A stretch of DNA of 64,000 bases from NCBI RefSeq assembly GCF_010468615.1, contig NZ_WUEH01000022.1, positions 1-64,000 on the forward strand. Direction: 5' to 3'. The DNA is from Pseudodesulfovibrio sp. JC047 (GTDB lineage Bacteria; Desulfobacterota; Desulfovibrionia; Desulfovibrionales; Desulfovibrionaceae). The notes under the pieces are model-generated. The model was not told where the DNA came from and did no database searches. It saw only the letters and a program-made list of their open reading frames with translations. Positions 52,746 to 61,906 of this stretch are shown piece after piece (position 1 is the stretch's first letter; the number at the start of each line of letters is the position of its first letter). The translations under genes were made by a program, and so were the position numbers.

Positions 52746-52940
52746 CTACTCGCCTTCTTCCACCAATTCCGATTCGCGAGATCCATCACCCAGAGTCTCG
52801 CCCGTAATAGTCCGCATGACGTCCTTATAAATCACGTCAAAATTCTGCCCGAAATTCGACGGGGAAATCCGCCCGACTTCGATAAATTTGATGACCACTT
52901 CCTTGGCGACCTGCAAGGCCTGCTTATCGTACTTATCCAT
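52746..52940 (-). CDS. Small acidic protein of unknown function (64 aa)
   Basis: A 64-residue protein, GGGAG ahead of its ATG, helical in pattern (DKYDKQALQVAKEVVIKFIEVGRIS) with a C-terminal acidic tail (ESELVEEGE). No known motif. Its stop directly abuts the menG start, so they are co-translated. An attenuator-like hairpin lies in its leader. Confidence 0.72.
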   Translation of the reverse strand: MDKYDKQALQVAKEVVIKFIEVGRISPSNFGQNFDVIYKDVMRTITGETLGDGSRESELVEEGE

Positions 52941-52964
52941 CTATACTCTCCCGTTTTTCAATGG

Positions 52965-53019
52965 AAAAAACCGCCCGGTGGGAAATGGCCTTGACCAACA
53001 TAGTCAGGGTGCCGGGCGG
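52965..53019 (-). terminator. Terminator-like hairpin in the leader of the small protein/menG operon
   Basis: On the reverse strand the 8-bp stem CCGCCCGG/CCGGGCGG (outer arms 53019-53012 and 52978-52971), with inner CTGAC/GTCAA pairing, is followed by TTTTTT, 31 bases before the start of the 64-residue gene. There is no reverse gene upstream that it could terminate, so it may be an attenuator or end a short leader RNA. Confidence 0.55.
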
Positions 53020-53128
53020 GAAAAAAGAAAAAAACCGAAAAGCCCCTTTCTTTTTTGGAAATTCAGTAGCATGTCCCACCCCGTTCCGTCGAGGAGTTTA
53101 GCGGGCTGATTCCACCCAATCCAAACAC

Positions 53129-53203
53129 TGATTCAAACATTGTTTAAAATTTTGATTGACACCAAACAACAACGACTCTATACGGATGATTCAAACATTG
53201 TTT
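53129..53203 (+). promoter_or_regulatory. Promoter with two identical 17-bp operator candidates
   Basis: A promoter TTGACA (53156-53161), 17 bases, TATACG (53179-53184) is flanked by two identical copies of TGATTCAAACATTGTTT at 53129-53145 and 53187-53203 (58 bases apart). Each contains the palindrome AAACA-T-TGTTT, and the similarity runs on to 26 of 29 positions. One copy sits just before -35, the other at the predicted start. This is the expected layout for autorepression by the TetR-family protein encoded next. Confidence 0.75.
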
Positions 53204-53238
53204 CAAATGCTGATTAAATACTGGTGTAGAGGAAAATC

Positions 53239-53874
53239 ATGAGCAAAGAAAACACGCGAGACAAAATCCTTTTTGCAGCAAGCAGTGTCTTCTGTGAAAA
53301 AGGATATGAAAAAACAACGATCCGCGACATCTGCACGACAGCAGACGTCAATGTGGCAGCAGTCAATTATCATTTTGGAGACAAACAGAATCTCTTTTAC
53401 AAGGCCCTCGGGCTATGGATGGAGGAATTCGTTGAAAAAGCGGCACTCCGTCAACGCATGGCCTCGAAAGACACCCCCCAAGCCAAGTTCAGAGAATACA
53501 TCCACGCCGAACTGGGAGCACTTTGCATTTACAATGAGACAGGAACAACCTCTTTAAAAAAAGCCCGGCTGATTCTTCAGGAACTCACGGCAGAAAACCA
53601 CAATCCTGAAGTTTTCGAATGTCACAAGGAGCTTGAAAAAGACTTCATTTATCCTCTCATCACGGATCTAGTCTCTCCATGCGAAGACCCAGAAATCATA
53701 CACAACGCGTGTATCGCCGCCACATCAATAACAACCCATTATTTCCTCATGGCCATGGATAACCCGAAATTCGCCATTCAAAATGCGGAAGACCTCGATT
53801 CCACGACCGATTTTCTGACAACGTTCGCCCTGGGCGGACTCAAAGCCATTAAAGAGAAACAGCATGATGTATAG
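53239..53874 (+). CDS. TetR/AcrR-family repressor (CerR-like C-terminus)
   Basis: A 211-residue regulator. The N-terminal helix-turn-helix is TRDKILFAASSVFCEKGYEKTTIRDICTTADVNVAAVNYHFGDKQNLFY, the classical TetR DNA-binding signature. The C-terminal ligand domain resembles the CerR group (ILQELTAENHNPEVF, TSITTHYFLMAMDNP). GAGGA precedes the ATG. It is the first gene of an operon with the RND pump genes and overlaps the next by 11 bases; binding to the two 17-bp sites upstream is inferred. Confidence 0.9.
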   Translation: MSKENTRDKILFAASSVFCEKGYEKTTIRDICTTADVNVAAVNYHFGDKQNLFYKALGLWMEEFVEKAALRQRMASKDTPQAKFREYIHAELGALCIYNETGTTSLKKARLILQELTAENHNPEVFECHKELEKDFIYPLITDLVSPCEDPEIIHNACIAATSITTHYFLMAMDNPKFAIQNAEDLDSTTDFLTTFALGGLKAIKEKQHDV

Positions 53875-54898
53875 ATTTTTCATGAGTGCAGTGCTTTGCG
53901 CTGTTGCCCTTGTCACTGCCGGGTGTAACGACACCCCCACCGAAGCCAAAATGATCGAGTCCAAGGCGATCCGAGTTGCCACTAAAGTGGTTGAACCGGT
54001 GACCCTCATCGACCGAATCAATTTGCCCGGAGCCACCGAACCGGATGAAGACGTGTGCGTGTCGTCCGAGAGTCCCGGCACCGTAATCTGGTTGGGCGTC
54101 GAAGAAGGAGACCGCGTTAAAAAGAACGCGCTCATCGCCCGTCAAGACGTGTCCTCCAGTGGCGCTCGGTTCGACCAGGCAAAAGCAACGAAAAAGCTCG
54201 TGACCGAGCAGTTACGCCGTCGTCGAGAATTGTTGAAAAAGGGCGTGTTAGCCAAGGAAGAATTCGACCGAATGGAGGCCGAGCTGGCCAAATCTGAAGC
54301 CTCCTTGCGTGAAATGCAGGTCAGCGTCGAGTACGGCGTGGTGCGTGCGCCAGTTTCCGGAATCATCAATCACCTGTATGTGGACCGGGGAGAACGGGTC
54401 AACGCTGGCGACAAAATCGTGGATATTGTTGATCCCTCCGTCATCCGGACCACGGTCAACGTCCCTGAAATGGACATTCCGTATATCAAGAAAGGCCAGG
54501 AAGTGACCGTGACCGTGGACGCCATCCCGGGCCGCGTGTGGAAAGGGATCGTCGAATTCATCTCTTTCAAGGCAGACAACGCATCCAAAACCTTTGAAAC
54601 CCGCGTGATTACAGACAACCCGGACGGAGCCATCCGCGCGGGAATGCTCGCCCGAGTTTCTCTGGAACGACGGGTATTGAAAAATACGGTCACCACCCCG
54701 CTGTATGCCATCATCAATCAGGGCGGCGAACGACTGGTCTACGTTGAAGAAGACGGGGTTGCCCGTGCCCGGACCATCGAACTCGGTGTCATTGAAGGCG
54801 AACGAGCGCAAGTGGTCAAAGGGCTTTCCCTTGGCGAAAAACAAATCGTCTCCGGGCACACACTCGTTGAAGACGGGACCAAGGTGAACGCACAATGA
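53864..54898 (+). CDS. RND efflux periplasmic adaptor (lipoprotein)
   Basis: A 344-residue membrane fusion protein. A lipobox VTAGC (near residue 21) anchors it to a membrane. The beta-barrel/lipoyl/hairpin order is typical: ESPGTVIWLGVEEGDRVKKNALIARQD, coiled hairpin TKKLVTEQLRRRRELLKKGV, then VRAPVSGIINHLYVDRGERV. It overlaps tetR by 11 bases and the pump gene by 4 (ATGA). It joins the inner-membrane pump to an outer-membrane channel encoded elsewhere. Confidence 0.9.
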   Translation: MMYRFFMSAVLCAVALVTAGCNDTPTEAKMIESKAIRVATKVVEPVTLIDRINLPGATEPDEDVCVSSESPGTVIWLGVEEGDRVKKNALIARQDVSSSGARFDQAKATKKLVTEQLRRRRELLKKGVLAKEEFDRMEAELAKSEASLREMQVSVEYGVVRAPVSGIINHLYVDRGERVNAGDKIVDIVDPSVIRTTVNVPEMDIPYIKKGQEVTVTVDAIPGRVWKGIVEFISFKADNASKTFETRVITDNPDGAIRAGMLARVSLERRVLKNTVTTPLYAIINQGGERLVYVEEDGVARARTIELGVIEGERAQVVKGLSLGEKQIVSGHTLVEDGTKVNAQ

Positions 54899-57800
54899 TC
54901 ATCAACAGAGCGGCTCTCAACCGGCAGTCAACCGTCATGGTCCTGCTGGTCTTCATCATTATAGCGGGTCTCGCGAGTTATGCTTCCCTGCCCAGAGAAA
55001 GTGACCCGGATATCACCATTCCCTACATTTTCGTACAAACGAATTTTGAAGGCGTGGCCCCGGAAGACATGGAAACCCTGGTGACCATGCCCATTGAACG
55101 CAAACTCACCGGGCTGTCCGGGACCAAGGAAATATCCTCGATCTCGGATGACGGCATTTCCCTGATTAAAGTGGAATTCAATCCCGGAGTGGACATCGAC
55201 GACGCCCTGCAAAAAGTGCGAGATAAAGTGGATCAGGCCAAACCCGATCTGCCGCAGGATTTGCCGGACGAACCGACGATCAACGAGGTAAACCTCTCGG
55301 AACTGCCCATCCTGAACGTGGTCCTCTCAGGGCCATTCAGCCTGAAACGGCTCAAGGTCTTTGCCGAAGGGTTGGAAGATCAGATTGAAACGGTTCCCGG
55401 CGTGCTGGAAGCCAAGATCATCGGTGGACTTGAGCGGGAAATTCACGTCGAATTCGACATGGACCGCGTGGCGTTCTACAACATCCCGCTCTCCAATCTG
55501 CTGTCATCCCTGAGCAACGCCAACGTCAATACACCAGGCGGCTCCGTGGAAATCGGACAGGCCAAATACCTTGTCAGGGTTCCCGCCGACTTCAAGACCC
55601 CGGACGAAATCGACCAGATCGTCGTCTATGTGCAGGATGGAAAACCGATCTATCTTCGAGACATCGCCACCATCCGTGACCATTACGCGGACCCGACCTC
55701 CATCAGCCGGTTCAACGGCAAACAATCCGTGACCATCGAGGTCAAGAAACGGGCTGGTGAAAACATCATCGAGATCAATGATGCGGTCAAACAGATCCTC
55801 AAGGAAGAACAGGAAATCCTGCCCCCGTCATTGAACATCAATCTCACGGCGGACAAGTCCGATGACATCCGCGACATGATTACAGACCTGGAAAACAACA
55901 TCATCACCGGCCTGTTGCTGGTGCTGATCGTGGTCTTCGCCTTTATCGGCGGCCGATCGGCCCTGTTTGTGTCATTGGCCATCCCGTTATCCATGCTCAT
56001 CACGTTCGTGGTCTTGGATATCTCATCCATCACACTGAACATGGTCGTGCTGTTCTCGCTCATCCTCAGCCTCGGAATGCTCGTGGATAACGGCATCGTG
56101 GTCGTGGAAAACATCTATCGGCACATGCACATGGACAAAACCAGAATCCAGGCGGCCCGCGACGCCACGGATGAAGTGGCCTGGCCGGTCATCGCCTCCA
56201 CATTGACCACAGTCGGCGCCTTCTTCCCCATGGTTTTCTGGCCCGGCATCATGGGCGAATTCATGAGCTATCTGCCGATCACGGTTATCATCGCCCTGTT
56301 CGCGTCCCTGTTCGTGGCTCTGGTCATCAACCCGGTGTTGTCCGCCAAGTTCCAAGGCATCCCTAAAAAGGACGCACAGGACAAACCCAGCGCCATTGAT
56401 CGCATGTTGGACCGTTTCAAGGCCCTGTACAAACCGGTTCTGGAATGGTCGCTGGACCACCGGCTCACCGTGCTTGGCGGAGCTTTCGGCTTCCTGGTCT
56501 TCTCGATCGTGGCCTTTGGTGCCTTTGGCAAGGGCGTGGAATTCCTGCCCACCACAGAACCCAAACGCACCGAAGTCAAACTCAAGGCCCCTGTGGGTAC
56601 CAACCTTGAGGCCTCGGACCAATTCGTCCGCATTGTCGAAGAAATAACCAAAGACTACAAAGACATCGAATATGTCATCGCCAATACCGGCGAATCCGGA
56701 TCTCACGACAAGGTCGGGACCCACTACAGTCTGGTCAAACTCGATTATCTGGACTTGCAGGACCGTTCACGACCTTCATCCGAAATCACCAATGAAATCC
56801 GCAGCCGACTCCAGGCCGCCATTCGTGGGGTGGAAATCCAGGCCGAAGCGGAAAGGATGGGACCGCCCACTGGCGACCCCGTCAATCTCGAAATATATGG
56901 CTCCGATCTGCGCAAACTCGGGGCATTGGCCGGGTCCATCAAACGCGCCATCAAAAACATCCCCGGCATGGTTGACCTCAAGGACGACTATGTGGCCGCC
57001 AAACCGGAAATTCGCGTCAATGTGGACAAGGAAAAGGCCGCGCTGCTCGGGCTTGACGCCTATACCATTTCGCGAGCCGTCAAGACCGCCATCAACGGAT
57101 TCAAGGTCGGTGTCTACCGCGAAGGCAAAGATGAATACGACATCGTTGCCCGACTTCCCAAGAAAAACCGCGACTCCTTTGAAGACATCAAGCGCATCAC
57201 TGTTTCCGGTCCCAAGGGGGAACCCATTCCCATCACCAGTCTGTGTACAATCACACTGGGCGGCGGTCTGGGTGGCATCAACCGCATTGATCAACGACGC
57301 GTGGTCACTCTGTCAGCCGATGTGTCCGGTCGTCTGGCCGAAGACGTCATCGCGGACATCGAAACCGAACTGGCAAAATTCGAGTTCCCCCGTGGCTACA
57401 GCTATCAGTTCACCGGCGAACAGGAAGAACAGCGCAACGCCTCTGCATTCCTTGAAACCGCGTTCACTGCGGCCCTGTTCCTGATCTTCATCGTACTGGT
57501 GACCCAATTCAACTCCATCTCCACCCCGTTCATCATTCTGACTGCGGTCATTCTGTCACTGGGAGGAGTCCTGATCGGACTGTTGATTACGGGAACAGCC
57601 TTTGGCGTCATCATGACCGGCGTCGGGGTGCTCAGTCTCGCAGGCGTGGTGGTCAACAATGCCATCGTGCTCATCGACTATTATGAACAGTTGAAGGACC
57701 GTGGCATTCACGCTCGCGACGCCATCATCGAAGCCGGACTGACCCGATTCCGTCCGGTCCTGCTCACAGCCATCACCACGGTTCTGGGGCTGGTCCCCAT

Positions 57801-57999
57801 GGCAACGGGCGTCAGCTTCGACTTCATCAACTTCCGTCTGGATACGGGGAGTGAAAGTGCCCAGTGGTGGGGCCCCATGGCCGTGGCCGTCATCTTCGGT
57901 CTCGGTATCGCGACCATCCTGACACTGGTGGTGGTTCCCTGCCTCTGCTCGCTTCAGGACTCCTTTAAAAACAGACCAAAAAAACAAGCCAAAGCCTAA
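54895..57999 (+). CDS. RND efflux transporter (HAE1-type inner-membrane pump)
   Basis: A 1034-residue AcrB-like H+-drug antiporter. There is an N-terminal membrane helix ([20 protein letters not shown]), a large periplasmic loop, a first membrane bundle with [14 protein letters not shown] (the AcrB Asp407-Asp408 pair reads Asp-Asn), a second loop, and a final bundle including [19 protein letters not shown]. The start overlaps the adaptor gene by 4 bases. Substrate unknown. The operon is tetR-adaptor-pump, with a terminator directly after. Confidence 0.94.
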   Translation: MIINRAALNRQSTVMVLLVFIIIAGLASYASLPRESDPDITIPYIFVQTNFEGVAPEDMETLVTMPIERKLTGLSGTKEISSISDDGISLIKVEFNPGVDIDDALQKVRDKVDQAKPDLPQDLPDEPTINEVNLSELPILNVVLSGPFSLKRLKVFAEGLEDQIETVPGVLEAKIIGGLEREIHVEFDMDRVAFYNIPLSNLLSSLSNANVNTPGGSVEIGQAKYLVRVPADFKTPDEIDQIVVYVQDGKPIYLRDIATIRDHYADPTSISRFNGKQSVTIEVKKRAGENIIEINDAVKQILKEEQEILPPSLNINLTADKSDDIRDMITDLENNIITGLLLVLIVVFAFIGGRSALFVSLAIPLSMLITFVVLDISSITLNMVVLFSLILSLGMLVDNGIVVVENIYRHMHMDKTRIQAARDATDEVAWPVIASTLTTVGAFFPMVFWPGIMGEFMSYLPITVIIALFASLFVALVINPVLSAKFQGIPKKDAQDKPSAIDRMLDRFKALYKPVLEWSLDHRLTVLGGAFGFLVFSIVAFGAFGKGVEFLPTTEPKRTEVKLKAPVGTNLEASDQFVRIVEEITKDYKDIEYVIANTGESGSHDKVGTHYSLVKLDYLDLQDRSRPSSEITNEIRSRLQAAIRGVEIQAEAERMGPPTGDPVNLEIYGSDLRKLGALAGSIKRAIKNIPGMVDLKDDYVAAKPEIRVNVDKEKAALLGLDAYTISRAVKTAINGFKVGVYREGKDEYDIVARLPKKNRDSFEDIKRITVSGPKGEPIPITSLCTITLGGGLGGINRIDQRRVVTLSADVSGRLAEDVIADIETELAKFEFPRGYSYQFTGEQEEQRNASAFLETAFTAALFLIFIVLVTQFNSISTPFIILTAVILSLGGVLIGLLITGTAFGVIMTGVGVLSLAGVVVNNAIVLIDYYEQLKDRGIHARDAIIEAGLTRFRPVLLTAITTVLGLVPMATGVSFDFINFRLDTGSESAQWWGPMAVAVIFGLGIATILTLVVVPCLCSLQDSFKNRPKKQAKA

Positions 58000-58018
58000 C
58001 CGGCAACACACCATACCA

Positions 58019-58051
58019 ACGGGGGGAGACAACGGTCTCTCCCCGTTTTTC
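58019..58051 (+). terminator. Terminator of the RND operon
   Basis: An 11-bp stem CGGGGGGAGAC/GTCTCTCCCCG (one G-T pair) with a 4-base loop is followed by TTTTTC. Confidence 0.92.
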
Positions 58052-58186
58052 TTTTTCAGTTCGATCCGGGAATCACCTCGGCAGGCCCGCCGCGACACGC
58101 ACGTCCCCCAAAAAGAAAACGCCCAAACCTTGCATTCAAGACCGGCTCTTGCTACTCATGCCGGAATGCAATCCTACATTTATCCC

Positions 58187-58678
58187 ATGAGGAAACGGCA
58201 TTCGGCCATTGGCCGTCTCACCCGCGTATTGATGCTTGCCTTTTTGGTATGCATGGTGGTACCCGCTCCGGTGTCTTCGGAAACCATCGGCATGGTGGAC
58301 ACTGTTTTTCATATGTTTTCCCGCGATGACGACATCGTGGTCGAGGCCTTTGACGACCCGGACATTCCGGGAGTCACCTGTTACCTGAGCCGCGCCCGCA
58401 AAGGGGGCGTCAAAGGGATGATAGGTGTGGCGGAAGATCCATCTGACGCCTCGATCGAATGTGTCTGCACCGGTGACATCACCGTGCCCGAAAAAATCCG
58501 AAGTGGTAAGATGAACGGAAAGAGGGTCTTCAAGAAAGGCACTTCGCTGGTCTTCAAATCCATGCAGGTCGTCCGTTTTTATGACAAAAAACGAAACGTC
58601 ATCGTCTACATGGTCTACAGTGATCGGATGGTTGAAGGATCACCAAAAAACAGCATCACTGTGGTTAAAGTGCAATAA
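58187..58678 (+). CDS. creA: CreA family protein
   Basis: A protein of about 163 residues with a basic N-terminus and signal-like segment ([18 protein letters not shown]) and the CreA core: [41 protein letters not shown], then [16 protein letters not shown]. Function is unknown; the E. coli gene sits in the cre locus, but a regulatory role is not shown. ATG 58187 is chosen because it directly precedes the signal; earlier in-frame ATGs (58166, 58130) are possible, none with a good ribosome site. Confidence 0.85.
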   Translation: MRKRHSAIGRLTRVLMLAFLVCMVVPAPVSSETIGMVDTVFHMFSRDDDIVVEAFDDPDIPGVTCYLSRARKGGVKGMIGVAEDPSDASIECVCTGDITVPEKIRSGKMNGKRVFKKGTSLVFKSMQVVRFYDKKRNVIVYMVYSDRMVEGSPKNSITVVKVQ

Positions 58679-58697
58679 AGCATTCGGAGGAAAGCTC

Positions 58698-58889
58698 GTG
58701 AGTGAAGATGAAGTAACACGCCTGGTGAATGACGTGATGTCCAACCCGACTTTGGTCGATGAAGCCAAGGGAATCAAGGATCAGGCTGGAATGGCAGAAT
58801 TCGTGGCAGCCAAGGGATACTCCCTGACGGACGATGAACTCAGCCAGCTCTGGACCATGGCCGTCAATTACATGGGCGTGCAGGGATAA
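58698..58889 (+). CDS. Nif11-domain-like small protein (63 aa)
   Basis: Start GTG 58698 with GGAGG 7 bases upstream. The 63 residues show the Nif11 helix pattern: SEDEVTRLVNDVMSNPTLVDEA, GMAEFVAAKGYSLTDDELSQL. Nif11-type sequences occur as leader parts of ribosomal peptides and as short free proteins in nitrogen fixers. Here no Gly-Gly cleavage site or cysteine core is present, so it looks like a free-standing domain. It lies 19 bases after creA and before a terminator. Function unknown. Confidence 0.65.
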   Translation: MSEDEVTRLVNDVMSNPTLVDEAKGIKDQAGMAEFVAAKGYSLTDDELSQLWTMAVNYMGVQG

Positions 58890-58916
58890 CGATTTTTCCC
58901 TTCAAAAGACAGTGAG

Positions 58917-58948
58917 AAACGGACGGGATACCCTGTCCGTTTTTTTTG
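58917..58948. terminator. Terminator between the Nif11-like gene and the reverse outer-membrane protein gene
   Basis: An 8-bp stem AAACGGAC/GTCCGTTT with a 10-base loop is followed by a run of nine T residues. Confidence 0.88.
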
Positions 58949-58954
58949 CGCTTA

Positions 58955-59884
58955 TTAAAATTTCCACAACACACGAACAAACCCGCCAAAAGCGTTGTCC
59001 AATCGATAGGAATTTCTGAGCGACCCCGCAGAATTATAGAGCTTGTATTCCCGTGAATAATGATATTCCGGACCAAGAGAAATAACGACATCGTCATTGG
59101 GTGCATAGTCCATGTACACGCCCACCTTGGACCGGACCATGCCGAGATATCCACTCGGACTCACCGAATTCCCCGCATCCAATCGATAGGTCTTTTCGGC
59201 CCGGGACAGGGCAAAACTAAAATTGATGGACTCCAGTCCCTCGACCGAACCTTCGAACAATCCCAAGGCCCGCAAGGTCTTGCGCAACGTCTTTTGCGAG
59301 ACGGCCACGGCCAGCCCAAATTCGGTTTCTCCAAACAAATCCTGATTCAAGGGGGAAAGGGCTACAGTCCTTGCGGTCAACCCCAGCATCCATCCTTCCC
59401 AGAAATCATAGGCGATCCCGCCGTCAAAACCCACGCCCACCGTACCGGGAAACGTTGTCTCGAAGGAGGATGCCACTTCGCCATTAACCCAATACCGCCA
59501 CCGATCCCCAATGGTATTGTTGAGCATCCGCACCTGAAAGGTCACGTCGTGCAACAAATCCCAGGGCACAGTCTGGCTCCCGGTTTTCATGCTCGAAGAC
59601 ACGCTGGCAGGACGGGACCAGGCGAAATCCGAGGCCATATATGAAAGACGAAAAATCGAATAATCAGCCGTCAGCCCAACCCGAAAGACCTCCACGCCGC
59701 CAAGGCCATTGGAAAAATCAGCCTTCCCCACATAATCAAAGCTGCTTTCCAGATGAAATCCCTTGCTCACATTGGTTGGCGCGGTCAGCATGAAATCGGG
59801 CTGCCCCGTGCTGAACTGGGTCTCGGCCACGGCAAATGACGGGCACAGACAGACAAAAAGAAGGACCAGAAAAAATCGTGACAT
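58955..59884 (-). CDS. Putative outer-membrane beta-barrel protein
   Basis: A protein of about 309 residues starting at ATG 59884 (an upstream in-frame start adds 9 residues). A signal peptide (MSRFFLVLLFVCLCPSFAVAE) is followed by alternating hydrophobic/aromatic strands (FHLESSFDYVG, FRLSYMASDFAW, DWRYWVNGEV-like, YDFWEGWMLGLTA) and ends in VRVLWKF with a terminal Phe, all typical of outer-membrane barrels. Family not recognised. It is downstream of the FMN/ferredoxin gene on the same strand (57-base gap) and may belong to the AraC-controlled unit. Confidence 0.7.
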   Translation of the reverse strand: MSRFFLVLLFVCLCPSFAVAETQFSTGQPDFMLTAPTNVSKGFHLESSFDYVGKADFSNGLGGVEVFRVGLTADYSIFRLSYMASDFAWSRPASVSSSMKTGSQTVPWDLLHDVTFQVRMLNNTIGDRWRYWVNGEVASSFETTFPGTVGVGFDGGIAYDFWEGWMLGLTARTVALSPLNQDLFGETEFGLAVAVSQKTLRKTLRALGLFEGSVEGLESINFSFALSRAEKTYRLDAGNSVSPSGYLGMVRSKVGVYMDYAPNDDVVISLGPEYHYSREYKLYNSAGSLRNSYRLDNAFGGFVRVLWKF

Positions 59885-59940
59885 ATCGGCTATGAGTACG
59901 CGTTTGCCCAATTTCTGGCAACCCTCTCACAAGAAAGAAA

Positions 59941-60618
59941 CTATAAGGTCAGCGGGAATTCGATGGCATCCGCAGGGCACACAGTGGCGCACGAGCCACA
60001 CTCGTCACATCGTTCCCCCACAATCCGATACGGCTCGCCCGGAGCAATGGCCTTGAAGGTACAGACCTCCAGACATTCACCGCACCGCACGCACGCATCG
60101 GTAATCCAGCATCCCGCGTCATTATGGGTCATTCCGCCAAAGGAAAACCGGGTACGCAGAAGTTTATGATCGCGAAATTCTTCTTCAAAATCAAAATCGA
60201 AAATTTCACCTTTGCCCGCGTGAATGCAGAACAACCGAGTGGCCGGATACCGAGCCTGATCCTCCAAGACATACTGCATCATGGCATTTCCTCTGTCAGC
60301 CTTCTGTTCCATCTCGCCCTGAGCCACTTCCCGGACCGTCCCGGAAATCCGCACGGAAAATCCGGGCGCAAAATAGGGTTGACCATCCGCATTCTTCCCG
60401 TCCTTGCGACCACTCGGATAAATGCCACACAGCGAGACACGAGGGTCTGCCTTCAGCTGCCGATAGAAGGGCTTGATTGTGGTGGTAAGGAAATAGATGC
60501 CGTCCTCATCGCCCCCACAGACGCTGATGATACGACTGTGCATGGAATTGCTATCCAACGTGGTCATGGACACACACCCTATGGTGGCAAGAGCCTTGGA
60601 CACTTCATGTATTGTCAT
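59941..60618 (-). CDS. Pyridoxamine oxidase-like FMN barrel fused to 2x[4Fe-4S] ferredoxin
   Basis: A 225-residue two-domain protein. Residues about 1-140 form a PNPOx-like split barrel (TTIKPFYRQLKADPRVSLCG, FSVRISGTVREV) that usually binds FMN. The C-terminus is a ferredoxin with two [4Fe-4S] sites: CVRCGECLEVC and CDECGSCATVCPADAI. ATG 60618 is set by GGAGG 8 bases upstream. Likely a small flavin-iron-sulfur electron-transfer or reductase protein; substrate unknown. It follows the AraC regulator by 63 bases. Confidence 0.85.
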   Translation of the reverse strand: MTIHEVSKALATIGCVSMTTLDSNSMHSRIISVCGGDEDGIYFLTTTIKPFYRQLKADPRVSLCGIYPSGRKDGKNADGQPYFAPGFSVRISGTVREVAQGEMEQKADRGNAMMQYVLEDQARYPATRLFCIHAGKGEIFDFDFEEEFRDHKLLRTRFSFGGMTHNDAGCWITDACVRCGECLEVCTFKAIAPGEPYRIVGERCDECGSCATVCPADAIEFPLTL

Positions 60619-60681
60619 TGAAAAAACCTCCATATCTTGAATAAAGACATGGTAGGGAATCTCCTCCCTCACCAACAGGAA

Positions 60682-61647
60682 CTATCGCACAAAAGCCTGG
60701 TACTTTTCGCGCATTCTGTTCCGAAAAACGGACGGAGTGACACCGGCTTCCCGTTTGAAAAACCGGCCAAAATACGACGGGTCCTCAAAACTGAGTTCAA
60801 AACAGATCTCCGAAACATTCATGTCGGAATGGGCGAGCATCCGCTTGGCGGCCACGACCGTTTCATTACGTATGACCTGACCGGGCGTGGTTCCAGTGGA
60901 TTCTTTCACCGCCGAATTCAGACGGGATACGCTGACACCCAGATCGTCCGCATAATTCTGCACGGTCCACTGTGTCACATATTTTTCCGCCACCCGCTTC
61001 TTGAACCGGCGCACCAGGTCCGACTCTCGCCCAACCGCTTCCACATGGGTATTTTCCGCGTACATACGGTGCATGTTGACCATGAACACGTGAAAAAACG
61101 CGTGCAATACCGACATGAACCCCGGCTTTCGCGCGTTGAATTCCGTCGTCATCTTGTTCACCAGATCAAGCAGAACCGAAGCCTGTTCAGAATCCGCATG
61201 AAACACGGGCAGATGCGCGGTACTATAGAAAAATTCCAGATCGGCCATATTCACGATCGGTGCGTCAGGTGACCGCAAAAAGTCTTCGGTAAACGCCATG
61301 ACATACCCGTCCAGATCTCCGTCCGGGCACCACATGTGCAACTGATGGGGGGTCACAAAATACAGAGAATTCGGGACAATGTCATACGGTTGAAAATCAA
61401 TGACATGCACACCTTTTCCCCGAGTAACGAACTGGATGGCAAAATAATCGTGCAAATGGGGTTCACGGATATCCGAAACCGGACATCCGGTCCCTTCGGT
61501 AAACGGCCAGAGTTGAAAATTGGTCAAGGAATCGATCATGTCCTCGGCCTTGAATACGGTATGTGTCGCTGTCATCTGGCCCGTGTACCCTCTGTCTCCA
61601 TGGGCTGGCAAGATGCACGGGAAACGTTTTTCATGATGCCATGTCAT
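60682..61647 (-). CDS. AraC-family transcriptional regulator
   Basis: A 321-residue regulator. The N-terminal cupin-type ligand domain contains EPHLHDYFAIQFVTRGKGVHVIDFQPYDI and PHQLHMW. The C-terminal double helix-turn-helix is WTVQNYADDLGVSVSRLNSAVKESTG and MNVSEICFELSFEDPSYFGRFFKREAGVTPSVFR. ATG 61647 has GGAGG upstream; 61575 and 61719 are alternatives. The GGAGGTTTT...CAATGACA context is shared with the next gene. It probably controls the FMN/ferredoxin gene and maybe itself. Confidence 0.9.
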   Translation of the reverse strand: MTWHHEKRFPCILPAHGDRGYTGQMTATHTVFKAEDMIDSLTNFQLWPFTEGTGCPVSDIREPHLHDYFAIQFVTRGKGVHVIDFQPYDIVPNSLYFVTPHQLHMWCPDGDLDGYVMAFTEDFLRSPDAPIVNMADLEFFYSTAHLPVFHADSEQASVLLDLVNKMTTEFNARKPGFMSVLHAFFHVFMVNMHRMYAENTHVEAVGRESDLVRRFKKRVAEKYVTQWTVQNYADDLGVSVSRLNSAVKESTGTTPGQVIRNETVVAAKRMLAHSDMNVSEICFELSFEDPSYFGRFFKREAGVTPSVFRNRMREKYQAFVR

Positions 61648-61821
61648 TGTCGCAAAACCTCCTTGCCACCACTCCGGCAGTCTTTCCCCCATGGATACCA
61701 CGCCGCCCCCCTCAACCACAGGGACTCACCAATGCAAAAATGGCACTTTTCTCGACGCCCCATACGCGGCCTTTGTCCACCCATCACAGACGCTCACGGC
61801 AAGACCTATCCGTCACACGGA

Positions 61822-61860
61822 CAAAAAAAACGTCCCGGAAACAGTCTGTTTCCGGGACGT
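61822..61860 (-). terminator. Terminator of secA
   Basis: A perfect 14-bp stem ACGTCCCGGAAACA/TGTTTCCGGGACGT with a 3-base loop is followed on the reverse strand by eight T residues. Confidence 0.93.
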
Positions 61861-61906
61861 ATTCGTCAAGATACTGGGGCAAAAGCCCTCCGAAGCAACG
61901 GACCAA

